Below are positions 52,927-61,513 of a DNA stretch of 64,000 bases, piece by piece. The notes below the pieces were generated by a model that saw only the letters and a list, made by a program, of their open reading frames with translations, was not told where the DNA came from and made no database searches. The position numbers were made by a program, and so were the translations under genes. Numbering within the stretch: the first letter of the stretch is position 1; every line of letters begins with the position of its first letter. The stretch spans positions 1,488,001 to 1,552,000 of the forward strand of contig NZ_CP032683.1 of the NCBI RefSeq assembly GCF_001304615.2, read 5' to 3'. The DNA is from Methanosarcina flavescens. Lineage in GTDB: Archaea > Halobacteriota > Methanosarcinia > Methanosarcinales > Methanosarcinaceae.

Positions 52927-53466
52927 ATGTTAGGAAAATTCGAAGGTCTTATTGAGAAGGCTTCAGAGATGGGGCTCAAAGCTTATTTCGTGAATGCAGG
53001 GGATATTCCGGTTGAGAACAGGATTGCCCTGAAATGTGCTTACGGTTGCAGAGGTTATGGAAAGAGGTTGAGCTGCCCTCCTCATATCATGACGGTGGAG
53101 GATTTCAGAAAAATTATAGGGGAATACAGCAGCGCGCTTCTACTTGTCGATGAACGCGATACTTCACAGATTCCAGATATACTGGAAGCCTGGGGAGAAA
53201 TTCGTAAGGATTCTTTCCATAAAATGTTGGAACTTGAATATGAAGCCTTCAGGGAAGGTTTCACTTTTGCCCATCTCCTGAGACCCGGCTCCTGTAACGA
53301 GTGCGATATATGTAACCTTGAAAAGTGCATAAAACCGGAATTGAGACGCTTTGCACCTGAAGCTGTAGGAATAAACCTTCAGAAGGCAATGGAAAAAGCA
53401 GGACTTGTACTTGAGTTCTGCAAGCCTGAGAGAACTACATGTGTCGGGGTTTTGCTGCTTGAATGA
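52927..53466 (+). CDS. DUF2284 metal-binding protein
   Basis: A 179-residue cysteine-rich protein of the DUF2284 family. Cysteines occur as CAYGCRGYGKRLSCPPH near residues 38-54 and as CNECDICNLEKC near 118-129, arranged for an iron-sulfur or zinc site. RLSCPPH and LRPGSCNECD are diagnostic. The biochemical function of the family is unknown; a redox or metal-handling role is likely from the cysteines. The ribosome site AGGGG precedes it. It stands alone, before the F420:NADP oxidoreductase gene. Confidence 0.8.
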   Translation: MLGKFEGLIEKASEMGLKAYFVNAGDIPVENRIALKCAYGCRGYGKRLSCPPHIMTVEDFRKIIGEYSSALLLVDERDTSQIPDILEAWGEIRKDSFHKMLELEYEAFREGFTFAHLLRPGSCNECDICNLEKCIKPELRRFAPEAVGINLQKAMEKAGLVLEFCKPERTTCVGVLLLE

Positions 53467-53683
53467 AAACTCGGGTAACAGGATTTTGAAGAAATACACT
53501 GCATACATCTCAAAACTTCTCCAATTTAACAGGGGTATTGAGGGGAAGAGAAGAAGTATGTGAGAGAAGTGAGGCTAATAATTAAGCTTCTTAATTCTGG
53601 AAATTCACTATTGAAGACAGAAGTTATATTAACTCTCGGATATATTTTATGGAAGATATAGCAAACTGGAGGTATAGTTCAAA

Positions 53684-54391
53684 TTGGATTCTGAGAAATT
53701 GAAAATAGCTGTCCTGGGAGGAACCGGAAACATAGGGGAGGGTATGGTGCTCAGGCTGGCACTTCAAAACCTTATGGCTGAAGGTGTAAAAAACGAGGTA
53801 ATTATAGGGTCCAGATCCAGGGAAGCAGCCGATGAAGCCGCAAAAAAAGCTTTATCCGAACTTGAGAACTGCGGATTTGATACATCCGAAACAAGCGTAA
53901 CAGGAAGCAGTAACCTTGAAGCCGCACAGGTTGCTGATGTAGTAATCCTTACTATTCGTTTTGACCATGTTTTACCTCTGCTGAATGAGATTCAGGAGGC
54001 TATTGAAAATAAGATTCTTATCACTCCAGTAGTCCCGATGGTAAAGGAAGGAAATTTATTCGTATATAAGCCCCCGGAAGAAGGCTCAGCCGCCCTTGCA
54101 ATTCAGAAAAGAGTCCCGTCTTCTACGAAAGTTGTGGCAGCCTTCCATAATATCCCTGCAGGGAAATTGAGGGATATAGTAAAATGCAAGGCTGTACATG
54201 ACGCAATAGTATGCAGTGATGACGAAGAAGCAAAGAAGCTGGTCATGGAGCTTACAGAGCATATGGGATGCCTGAAGCCCCTGGATGGAGGACCTCTTAA
54301 ACAGGCAAGCACTATTGAATCGCTTACACCACTGATGATAAACCTTGCAAGGCTTAATCAACTTAAAGACCTGGGAATAAATTTTTCCTGA
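53684..54391 (+). CDS. fno: F420H2:NADP oxidoreductase
   Basis: A 235-residue NADPH-dependent F420 reductase, transferring hydride between F420H2 and NADP+. It has Rossmann loop GGTGNIGEGM, NADP-ribose phosphate site IIGSRSREAADEAA and ILTIRFDHVLPLL, and C-terminal F420 site LDGGPLKQASTIESLTPLMINLA, with VVAAFHNIPAG between. The start is TTG at 53684 with GGAGGT 10 bases upstream. It supplies NADPH for biosynthesis in methanogens. Monocistronic by context. Confidence 0.93.
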   Translation: MDSEKLKIAVLGGTGNIGEGMVLRLALQNLMAEGVKNEVIIGSRSREAADEAAKKALSELENCGFDTSETSVTGSSNLEAAQVADVVILTIRFDHVLPLLNEIQEAIENKILITPVVPMVKEGNLFVYKPPEEGSAALAIQKRVPSSTKVVAAFHNIPAGKLRDIVKCKAVHDAIVCSDDEEAKKLVMELTEHMGCLKPLDGGPLKQASTIESLTPLMINLARLNQLKDLGINFS

Positions 54392-55078
54392 TAGGACCTT
54401 GCAAAAAGATGAAAAATATACAGAAAAAAGAACGATGAAGGGATAATTTTAAATCCGAGAGAATGAACACCGCTTAGAAAACTTATTTTTATATAATAGA
54501 AGATATAATATATCTAAAGGCACAGATGATGAATCAAATAATAATCTCTGCCTGAAGGTACAATTTATAATTCACTAATGGAATTACCGATAAAATAAAT
54601 TATTTAATCTGGTCAGTAAAGCAAATTCACAATTCTTGATAAATGAAGACAAATTTATAATTCTTGATAAATAAAGACAAATTTGTAATTTTTAGTAAAA
54701 AACTTATAATTAATCAGTAAAAAATAATTCTAATAAAAGTGATTCTGATAACTGATGAGTAAAAATAAACCTTGATAACTCATAATTGCCAGTCTTTATC
54801 CGAGTTTTTAACTATTATCAATAATTCCGAACAGATTTAGTTTATGTTAAATATTATGAGAGAAATAATCAGTATGAGAAAAATTTGTGATTAGAGAATT
54901 GACGAGTAAGGAAGCTGGAAAAACGCTTGTTACGAGGAAATTTGACAGGAAAATGTCTGTTTATTGTGAAAATTCGCAGATCACTTCCTGCTGCGGAGTT
55001 TTCTCTTGATCTCATTATTTTTTGCTTACCTTTCTTTTCTAAAAAGGATGAATCGATTGAATCAGACAGTGAACCTGT
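54392..55078. other. AT-rich intergenic region with 28-bp duplication
   Basis: About 690 bases upstream of hdrC. It contains two adjacent 28-base units, aattcttgataaat(g/a)aagacaaattt.t at 54631-54658 and 54659-54686, with two mismatches. No gene is recognised. Confidence 0.45.
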
Positions 55079-55564
55079 ATGAGTGAAGAATTGTCAAAAG
55101 AATTAAAGGCTGCAGGGCTTGACTTACTCTCCTGCATGCAATGTGGCACATGCACAGGAAGTTGCCCTTCTGGAAGGCATACCGGGCTTAACACGCGAAG
55201 AATTCTTCGGGATGCACGCAAGAACAGGGTGGCAGTCCTTTCAGATGATGCTCTCTGGCTCTGCACCACCTGCTATACCTGCCAGGAGCGCTGCCCACGC
55301 GACATACCAATTACTGATGCTCTCCTTGAACTCAGGAGGCTCGCGATAAAAGAAGGTTTCATGCTTCCCGAGCACAGGCGAATATCGGAAATGGTTGCAG
55401 AGTGCGGGCATGCAGTCCCTCTGGACGAAGAGACAAAACATAAAAGGGAAGAGCTTGGGCTTGATCCCATACCTGAGACCGTCCAAAAGTATTCTGAAGC
55501 CCTTCAAGAGGTAAGAAGTCTTCTCAAAGCCTGCAAATTTGACGAACTGACGGCTGAAAATTAA
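55079..55564 (+). CDS. hdrC: Heterodisulfide reductase subunit C (cytosolic type)
   Basis: A 161-residue iron-sulfur protein with two cluster motifs, CMQCGTCTGSCP (about residues 19-30) and CTTCYTCQERCP (about 61-72). HdrC relays electrons from HdrA to HdrB for reduction of the CoM-S-S-CoB heterodisulfide. It is the soluble Hdr(A)BC type, distinct from the membrane HdrDE of Methanosarcina. No hdrA gene adjoins, so it is probably the set encoded apart from its HdrA partner (HdrC2B2 in M. acetivorans). It shares an operon with hdrB, 11 bases downstream. Confidence 0.92.
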   Translation: MSEELSKELKAAGLDLLSCMQCGTCTGSCPSGRHTGLNTRRILRDARKNRVAVLSDDALWLCTTCYTCQERCPRDIPITDALLELRRLAIKEGFMLPEHRRISEMVAECGHAVPLDEETKHKREELGLDPIPETVQKYSEALQEVRSLLKACKFDELTAEN

Positions 55565-55575
55565 GGAGGCAGAAT

Positions 55576-56478
55576 ATGGAGAAACTATCTCTATTTCTTG
55601 GATGTATTGTACACAATCGTTACCCGGGAATTGAAAAAGCAACTAAACTCTGCCTGCAGAAGCTTAATATAGATGCAGCCGACCTACCTGGAGCCTCCTG
55701 CTGTCCCGCTCCAGGAGTCTTCAAGTCCTTTGATAAAGCTACCTGGCTTGCCCTTGCCAGCCGGAATATAGTTCTCTCAGAAAAGCTGGAAAGGGATATC
55801 CTCACAGTCTGCAATGGCTGCTATGGCTCCCTGGCAGATGCCAATTTAGAGTTGAAAAAGGATCCTGAGCTAAAGGCGCGCACGAACAGGTGCCTTAAAG
55901 AAATCGGAATGGAATTCAAGGGTACTGTTGAAGTGAGGCATATAGTCGAATTTTTATATAAGGAATTTGGACCTGAGAAACTCAAGGAGCATGTCACAAT
56001 CCCGCTTGGCCTTAAAGTGGCACTGCACTACGGATGCCATCTTATCAAACCTTCAAAAGACCGTAAACTTGGGGAAACAGATGCTCCGGTTTTCTTTGAT
56101 GAGCTTGTTGAAGCTACAGGTGCAAAAAGTGTAGATTATACCGACAAGATGATGTGCTGTGGAGCAGGAGGAGGAGTACGTTCAGGGCATGCTGCCGAGT
56201 CCCTTGAGATGCTTGAGCATAAACTCGCCTGTATTCGGCAAGCAGGAGTGGACTGTATTGTCAATGCATGTCCTTTCTGTCATCTTCAATTTGATAGGGG
56301 ACAGCTTGCAGTCAATGAGAAATTCGGAACGGACTATTCAATCCCGGTTCTGCATTATACCCAGCTACTGGGTCTTGCTCTTGGCATTACCCCATATGAA
56401 CTCGGGATAGAACAGAACGCAGTTCAGAATATCGAGTTTCTTTCAAAAGTCTACGAGATCAATGCGGGTTTAAGATAA
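55576..56478 (+). CDS. hdrB: Heterodisulfide reductase subunit B
   Basis: A 300-residue catalytic subunit with two CCG-type cysteine-rich domains. The first has ASCCPAPGVF then VCNGCYGS; the second has MMCCGAGGG then NACPFCH. Together with an upstream cysteine (LFLGCIVHNRYPG, HYGCHL) each forms the noncubane [4Fe-4S] cluster where heterodisulfide is split. The start has a strong AAGGAGG ribosome site. Pairing with hdrC without hdrA implies electron supply from HdrA encoded elsewhere, possibly in an electron-bifurcating complex. Confidence 0.92.
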   Translation: MEKLSLFLGCIVHNRYPGIEKATKLCLQKLNIDAADLPGASCCPAPGVFKSFDKATWLALASRNIVLSEKLERDILTVCNGCYGSLADANLELKKDPELKARTNRCLKEIGMEFKGTVEVRHIVEFLYKEFGPEKLKEHVTIPLGLKVALHYGCHLIKPSKDRKLGETDAPVFFDELVEATGAKSVDYTDKMMCCGAGGGVRSGHAAESLEMLEHKLACIRQAGVDCIVNACPFCHLQFDRGQLAVNEKFGTDYSIPVLHYTQLLGLALGITPYELGIEQNAVQNIEFLSKVYEINAGLR

Positions 56479-56585
56479 TAGTATCAGGTAGAAAAATCCC
56501 ATGTAAAAATTTGAGAAAAAATAGTCAAAAAGGGTTTTTCATTTTTACGAATCCGAAAAAGGTTTCATCTTTCATAGCCTGTAGT

Positions 56586-57053
56586 TCAGGTTTTGTTTTC
56601 ATAATTATCTTTATCCCGTATATACCAGAGGCATTTCCGTCTCCATTTGCAGGTTCCACAGACTTCCTCAATATCGGATGCATTGGCAAGTTGTGAATTG
56701 ATTAACCTGAAGGCTTCATCTGCCTTCATAACAATTCCTTCTTTTATTTTTAATTTCTCCATAACAACAAGATCCATATTCCTGATCCTGCGGGAGGCTA
56801 TTGATTGCTGTGCAATGCATTCCCTTTGGTTTGGGCAGGAAGCGCAGATTACATCACATTCGGATACAAGTTCCAGAGGTCTTGAAGGGGAAGCCTTTAT
56901 GTCCGAAATTACAGCCCGCAGATTGGCTACAAAAGCCGGGCTGTACCCATAGCCCTGAAAACCCTGGATGCAGCAAAGGTGATGGGCTCGAATCTTCAGG
57001 CATTCAGATCCGATCTCAGAATCAGGTCCAGATGTGTTTGACTTTTCAAGCAT
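56586..57053 (-). CDS. DUF1284 iron-sulfur-like protein
   Basis: A 155-residue DUF1284 protein. The diagnostic start KIRAHHLCCIQGFQGYGYSPAF is followed by cysteine motifs CDVICASCPNQREC and VCGTCKWRRKC, enough to hold an iron-sulfur or zinc site. Function unknown. It overlaps no neighbour and lies 52 bases downstream of the DUF1847 gene on the same strand, so the two may be co-transcribed. The first ATG at 57053 gives a variable N-terminal extension of about 17 residues. Confidence 0.78.
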   Translation of the reverse strand: MLEKSNTSGPDSEIGSECLKIRAHHLCCIQGFQGYGYSPAFVANLRAVISDIKASPSRPLELVSECDVICASCPNQRECIAQQSIASRRIRNMDLVVMEKLKIKEGIVMKADEAFRLINSQLANASDIEEVCGTCKWRRKCLWYIRDKDNYENKT

Positions 57054-57105
57054 GTGTATCTCCAGGATTTGAACTTATAGAACCAAAGAATTTACTATAT
57101 AAGTC

Positions 57106-57684
57106 TCATTCTATAATATCGATTTCTGAATCGGTTAACTGAGGCAATTCCTTAACAGGCAGTGTTATCGAAGGAGCTTCCGAATATTTTGCGAAGAGAA
57201 TATCATAACCTGTCTTAAGCCCAATCATGATATTGAGATCGGTGAGGTCGTCATTTAGGAGCTGAGCCTGGCCTATTGGATTACAAATTGCTTCAAACTC
57301 CAGATCTTCAGATTTCTTAATTCCGAGGCTGGCTTTTTCGAAGCTGGAAACTTTACAGCAAACTGAGAACACATCAAAATATCTCGAAAGGATGTTATAA
57401 ACTAGCCTGGCTTCTCGCTCATACTCAATACAGAATGCGATTCCTATTTTCGTGTATCCAAGTTTTTTTGCATAAATCGTTATTTCTTCCAGTTTTGTCC
57501 TTTTTAAATGATCGGATTCGAGCCAGGCAGAAATCTGGATTGATTTCAGATCGTCGCCCGTATACTCAAGCCCAAATTTAATGACAGAACAGTTTTTGCC
57601 TTTCACGCATTCCTTAATCCTGCACAATGCACACTGCACACTTTTTTCTCCCGGGTAATTAACATAAATAGGGTTTATAGTCAC
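57106..57684 (-). CDS. DUF1847 cysteine-rich protein
   Basis: A 192-residue protein of the DUF1847 family. The cysteine motif CALCRIKECVKGKNC lies near the N-terminus, and an alpha/beta domain follows with KLGYTKIGIAFCIEYEREARLV, CCKVSSFEK, CNPIGQAQLLN and NIMIGLKTGYDILFAKYSEAP. The family occurs in anaerobes and probably binds metal; its function is unknown. Upstream DNA is AT-rich with TATA-like sequence near 57700-57735. It probably shares a transcript with the DUF1284 gene. Confidence 0.78.
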   Translation of the reverse strand: MTINPIYVNYPGEKSVQCALCRIKECVKGKNCSVIKFGLEYTGDDLKSIQISAWLESDHLKRTKLEEITIYAKKLGYTKIGIAFCIEYEREARLVYNILSRYFDVFSVCCKVSSFEKASLGIKKSEDLEFEAICNPIGQAQLLNDDLTDLNIMIGLKTGYDILFAKYSEAPSITLPVKELPQLTDSEIDIIE

Positions 57685-57824
57685 AAGTAAGCTGTAAAGA
57701 TATAAATATTCCTAAGAGGGATATAATAATATATTCATAGAGTGACAGATGAAAAACCAAATGTAGATGAAAAATCCGAGCAGTAAATTCCAGAAACAAG
57801 AATTCTGATTAATGGTCTCTATAT

Positions 57825-57986
57825 TCACGTTTTGCTCAGGCAGTCCATGTTGTCACCCCATTGAAGAGTTCTGTCTTTTGTGCCTGCAAAGATACGGATT
57901 CCAAAAGAGCCGAATATATCAAATGCTTTCTGCCTGATCTTTCTGCATGCATACTCTCATGAGAATTGATCCTAACTGGGGTGACA
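57825..57986 (-). other. Gene remnant bounded by an inverted repeat
   Basis: A perfect 10-bp inverted repeat, tgtcacccca (57851-57860) and tggggtgaca (57977-57986), bounds a less AT-rich stretch. On the minus strand this reads as a C-terminal-looking fragment (CRKIRQKAFDIFGSFGIRIF then AGTKDRTLQWGDN, ending at 57825) with no start codon. I cannot assign it. It may be a relic of a gene, a small mobile element, or a structured RNA. Confidence 0.35.
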
Positions 57987-58089
57987 GGCATTTGATTTAA
58001 TTTCACTCTTTTGTACGGAAATATTTATATTTTTCTACTTAAAAAGAGAAATTGTTATATATTTATTCTGCAATGTGCATAAGTAACCT

Positions 58090-58428
58090 ATGAAAAAATG
58101 CAGAGGAAGACCAAAGTGCCCTAGGCGTGTAGAACAAACGCCTAATGTCACATATTTCAAGCCCAGAGGGGTCCCACTGTCGAATCTTGAGGTTGTATCC
58201 ATTACAGTTGAAGAGCTTGAAGCCCTGAGACTCGTAGACGTTGAGGGACTCAGGCAGGAAGATGCAGCCATCAGGGTAGGAATATCAAGGAGAGCTTTCT
58301 GGGAAGACCTGAAAGCTGCCAGAACAAAGGTAGCTCTCGCCCTTACCACAGGAAAAGCAATCGAAATAAAGGGCGGCAATTATATCAATCCTGAGAACGC
58401 TGACATTAGTGAAGATGCTGACACGTAA
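58090..58428 (+). CDS. DUF134 DNA-binding protein
   Basis: A 112-residue DUF134 protein, a predicted DNA-binding regulator. It begins [17 protein letters not shown] and has a sigma-70-region-4-like helix-turn-helix ([20 protein letters not shown] and [16 protein letters not shown]). The family is commonly found beside Mrp/NifX-type iron-sulfur proteins, as here with the Mrp-like ATPase 52 bases downstream. It has no strong ribosome site. Regulation of iron-sulfur or metal-centre assembly is inferred from this conserved pairing. Confidence 0.87.
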   Translation: MKKCRGRPKCPRRVEQTPNVTYFKPRGVPLSNLEVVSITVEELEALRLVDVEGLRQEDAAIRVGISRRAFWEDLKAARTKVALALTTGKAIEIKGGNYINPENADISEDADT

Positions 58429-58480
58429 ACGAGAAATCTAAAAACCGGGAAAATACGTAAATATTAAACAGGCGGTAAAA

Positions 58481-59323
58481 ATGACAGATAAGGTTCAACC
58501 ACTTGAGAGTTTATCTAAAAAGCCAGAGGAGCCAAAAATAGTAGTCAACCTCAGGCGCATCAAACGCAAGATTATGATAATGAGTGGGAAAGGGGGAGTA
58601 GGGAAAAGCACAATTGCAGCAAACCTTGCTGCCGGGTTAGCTCTGCGTGGACACAGAGTTGGGCTTCTTGACTGCGATATCCACGGCCCAACTATTCCTA
58701 CAATTTTCGGACTAGAATCTGAAAGGCCCAATGTTAATGAGGAAGGTATTCTTCCAATCCAGGTACTTCCCAACCTTTCAGTAATGTCTGTCGGTTTTCT
58801 GCTTGGAGACAAAGATTCTCCTATAATCTGGAGAGGACCTGCCAAAATGGGGGCAATTAAACAGTTTCTGGAAGAAGTTAGCTGGGGAGCACTTGATTTC
58901 CTGATTATAGACCTGCCCCCAGGCACAGGAGATGAACCCCTGAGTGTAGCGCAGCTGATTCCCAATTGCGATGGTTCAGTGCTTGTTACAACCCCTCAGG
59001 ACGTAGCTCTGATAAGCGTCCGAAAATCAATTAAGTTCTCCGAGAAACTTAACGTACCTATTATAGGACTAGTTGACAATATGCATGGGCTTATCTGCCC
59101 CCACTGCGGCAAGCCAATAGAAGTGTTCGGAACCGGAGGCGTAGAAAAAGCCTCAAAAGACTTCAATATTCCTATTCTTGCCAGACTTCCTATTGAACCC
59201 AAAGTAGCAGAAATGGAAGATAAAGGCACTATTGTCCAGGGTCTGCTTGAACACAGTACTGAATGGCAGAAAAACTTTGAAGCCGTTATTACCGCAGTAG
59301 AAAAGACTCTGGAAGAGGAGTAA
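58481..59323 (+). CDS. Mrp/NBP35-type iron-sulfur carrier ATPase
   Basis: A 280-residue P-loop ATPase of the Mrp/ApbC/NBP35 family, which binds and transfers [4Fe-4S] clusters. The deviant Walker A GKGGVGKST is at about residues 37-45, the family motif IDLPPGTGDEP near 147, and the cluster-binding pair CPHC near 207 in HGLICPHCGKPIEVFG. It follows the DUF134 gene in the same direction and may be regulated by it. Length and domain layout are typical, and the protein probably works as a homodimer in the cytosol. Confidence 0.93.
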   Translation: MTDKVQPLESLSKKPEEPKIVVNLRRIKRKIMIMSGKGGVGKSTIAANLAAGLALRGHRVGLLDCDIHGPTIPTIFGLESERPNVNEEGILPIQVLPNLSVMSVGFLLGDKDSPIIWRGPAKMGAIKQFLEEVSWGALDFLIIDLPPGTGDEPLSVAQLIPNCDGSVLVTTPQDVALISVRKSIKFSEKLNVPIIGLVDNMHGLICPHCGKPIEVFGTGGVEKASKDFNIPILARLPIEPKVAEMEDKGTIVQGLLEHSTEWQKNFEAVITAVEKTLEEE

Positions 59324-59824
59324 GGTAGAACAGAAATAAGAAAAGAATAATACAAGGAAAAAGTTTGCAATTTTTCCTGATTTTTAATTTTTCCAATCGG
59401 CTAACTTCTTAGCAGCTAACCTCTTTCAAGAGGCTGACTAAGGCTATATAATTAGCTGCTTTGAGATTTCTTTTTCTTCTTATATTATTTTTCCTTCTCT
59501 ATTTTTCCTTCTCTGTTTTTCCATGAATTCTTACTTTTGTTTTCATAATTCTGTCATTTAAGTCTAATTTAATATATTTTCTGCATACTGAGAGCCTCTT
59601 AAACTGGTCATTTTTCCCTCTCCTAATGGTTAATTATTTGAGGTTTATTGATGAATTCTACTTCAGAATTAGGATTTCACAATCAACAAAATAAAGGTTG
59701 TTTGTGAAAAGAGAGAACTATTTGCACATAACATGTGGTTGTTGCGTTATGTGCAATTACAACATATAGGTAAAATACAACATATAGGCAAAATATTACA
59801 AAATAAAAGATTAACGTTGAGAAC
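59324..59824. other. Intergenic region upstream of the thioredoxin lipoprotein
   Basis: About 500 bases, T-rich in the first half (tandem ttttccttctctg units near 59488-59522, probably Mrp gene terminators). An inverted repeat and a doubled acaacatatagg element lie just upstream of the next gene. Confidence 0.4.
59722..59756. promoter_or_regulatory. Perfect 11-bp inverted repeat before the thioredoxin gene
   Basis: TTGCACATAAC (59722-59732) and GTTATGTGCAA (59746-59756) are exact inverse complements with a 13-base spacer. They are followed by two copies of caacatatagg(t/c)aaaata (59759-59795). Position 70-100 bases before the start suggests an operator or a hairpin in the leader. Confidence 0.5.
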
Positions 59825-60391
59825 ATGAAGAAATCGGTTATACTATTGGTTCTCCTTGCAGCTATAATTTTTACTGCGGGCTGTACTGAAGAAAGTCAGG
59901 AAAACTCTACAAGCACCCAGGCAATTAAGGAAGGAACTGGCGTTATTGAGGCAACCGAGCCTGAACAGAACGCAACCCTTCAGGAAACCCAGGAGGAAGG
60001 TGGTGTTGTTGAGGTGACCAACCTTGAACAGATAAACACATCCATCCATCAGGGGCCAGTTCTTATGAAAATCGGGTCTGAAAGATGTGGGCCATGCAAT
60101 GCCATGAAACCCATGCTTCAAGAACTGGCAACAGAATACGAAGGAAGAGCCAGGGTCATCTCTGTAGATATAGACAGGAGCCACGAGCTTGCAGTCTATT
60201 TCGGAATAGGCTATATCCCTGACTCGACTGTAATCGTGGGTATTAAGGACGGAAAATACATCTATATGAAGCCAGATGGAAGCGTTACCACAGACAGGCT
60301 CCAGGCAAGGATTCTAGGTGCCACAGAAAAAGGCGTACTTGAAGATGTTATGAATCACGCTCTTATCCAGGCTGAGAAAAATAAGTCTTAA
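59825..60391 (+). CDS. Thioredoxin-fold lipoprotein
   Basis: A 188-residue exported lipoprotein. The signal peptide VILLVLLAAIIFTAGC ends in a lipobox cysteine, followed by an acidic, glutamine-rich linker (residues 20-70) and a thioredoxin domain with active site CGPC at about residues 89-92 (SERCGPCNAMKPML) and cis-Pro region GYIPDSTV. It probably reduces or isomerises disulfides outside the membrane. The CcdA-like gene 128 bases downstream would pass it electrons across the membrane, so the pair forms a complete thiol relay. Confidence 0.9.
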   Translation: MKKSVILLVLLAAIIFTAGCTEESQENSTSTQAIKEGTGVIEATEPEQNATLQETQEEGGVVEVTNLEQINTSIHQGPVLMKIGSERCGPCNAMKPMLQELATEYEGRARVISVDIDRSHELAVYFGIGYIPDSTVIVGIKDGKYIYMKPDGSVTTDRLQARILGATEKGVLEDVMNHALIQAEKNKS

Positions 60392-60518
60392 CCGAAAAAA
60401 GCCTACGAATAGACTTACCTAAGAGACCTGCATACTTGAAGACTGGTTTCCAGCAACCTTAAGATTCGATAAAAACTGTACTATAAAACAAAAACTAAAA
60501 CAACAAACCTGAAGAACC

Positions 60519-61202
60519 ATGTTTTATGATGTAATTTCCCCTCAGGCTGCATTTGGCACAGGAATTATCAATATCTTAGCTGCATTTGCTGCAGGAATTC
60601 TCAGTGTCTTCTCCCCATGTATTCTCCCACTTCTGCCTGCAGTCCTGGCAACGTCTGCAGGAAGAGGAAAACTAAGGCCCTTTGCGATAGTAATCGGAGT
60701 TTCGATATCCTTTACTATAATGGGAGTAGTAACATCGGCTTTTGGTGCAGCTTTCCAGACTTATATAAACCAGTTGAAGATTCTGGCAGGGAACTTTATC
60801 CTTTTAATGGGTATTGCAATACTTTTTAATATAAGCCTTTTCAATGTATTTTCAAGATTCCCCCTGCTATCAGGAATGAATGGAGAGGGATCTCTTTCCG
60901 GACTTTTGCTCGGGTTTTCCCTCGGTGTGCTCTGGATACCGTGTGTTGGCCCGTTTCTGGCTTCTATCCTGACTATGGTAGCTCTGGAGGGAAACTTGGC
61001 TAACGGCGCATTTACGCTTTCAATTTACTCACTGGGATTTGCTATGCCAATGCTCTTGCTCGCATATTCAGCCCACTTTTCTTCCTCTAGAATTCGACTT
61101 ATTTCAAGGTGGGATGCGATTCTCAAAAAGGGAGCGGGAATAGTACTTATCCTGGTAGGACTCTGGATGATACGCCAGAATCATATTCAGTGGTTTATTT
61201 AA
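60519..61202 (+). CDS. CcdA-family thiol:disulfide transmembrane electron carrier
   Basis: A 227-residue CcdA/DsbD-beta membrane protein with six helices. The redox cysteines lie in FSPCILPLLPAVLA (helix 1) and WIPCVGPFLASIL (helix 4), with prolines as usual. It moves reducing equivalents from cytosolic thioredoxin to external thioredoxin-like proteins, here most likely the lipoprotein encoded just upstream. The ribosome site is weak (gaagaacc), so translation may be coupled or leader-driven. The last helix ends IRQNHIQWFI. Confidence 0.9.
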   Translation: MFYDVISPQAAFGTGIINILAAFAAGILSVFSPCILPLLPAVLATSAGRGKLRPFAIVIGVSISFTIMGVVTSAFGAAFQTYINQLKILAGNFILLMGIAILFNISLFNVFSRFPLLSGMNGEGSLSGLLLGFSLGVLWIPCVGPFLASILTMVALEGNLANGAFTLSIYSLGFAMPMLLLAYSAHFSSSRIRLISRWDAILKKGAGIVLILVGLWMIRQNHIQWFI

Positions 61203-61513
61203 GAAAGCTAGATAGAGATAAAAACCAGGGGCTTTATGGATCGGTAGGTTCTGATCCATCCCCTGAAGGTGCAAATCCTGTTCAATTAGATAAATATAAG
61301 AATACCTTCAGCTACCATTTATCACACCTTACTTTTTTCAGAGGATAGCAGTAACATACTCAAAACAAGATCTACAAATTTATCCTGCTCTAATCATAGC
61401 TTTTCTTATATATATCAAATGAGAAGGAGTATACTAGGAAGTAAAACAGTTAACTGAACTCATTGAAAGTAAAAATGAGGGAAAACAGAAAAGAGAAGAA
61501 AATAGAGAAAGTA
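61203..61513. other. Intergenic region between convergent genes
   Basis: About 310 bases between the CcdA and cbiC 3' ends. It contains a TATA-like ttatatatatc near 61405-61416 but no gene on either strand that I can support. Confidence 0.3.
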
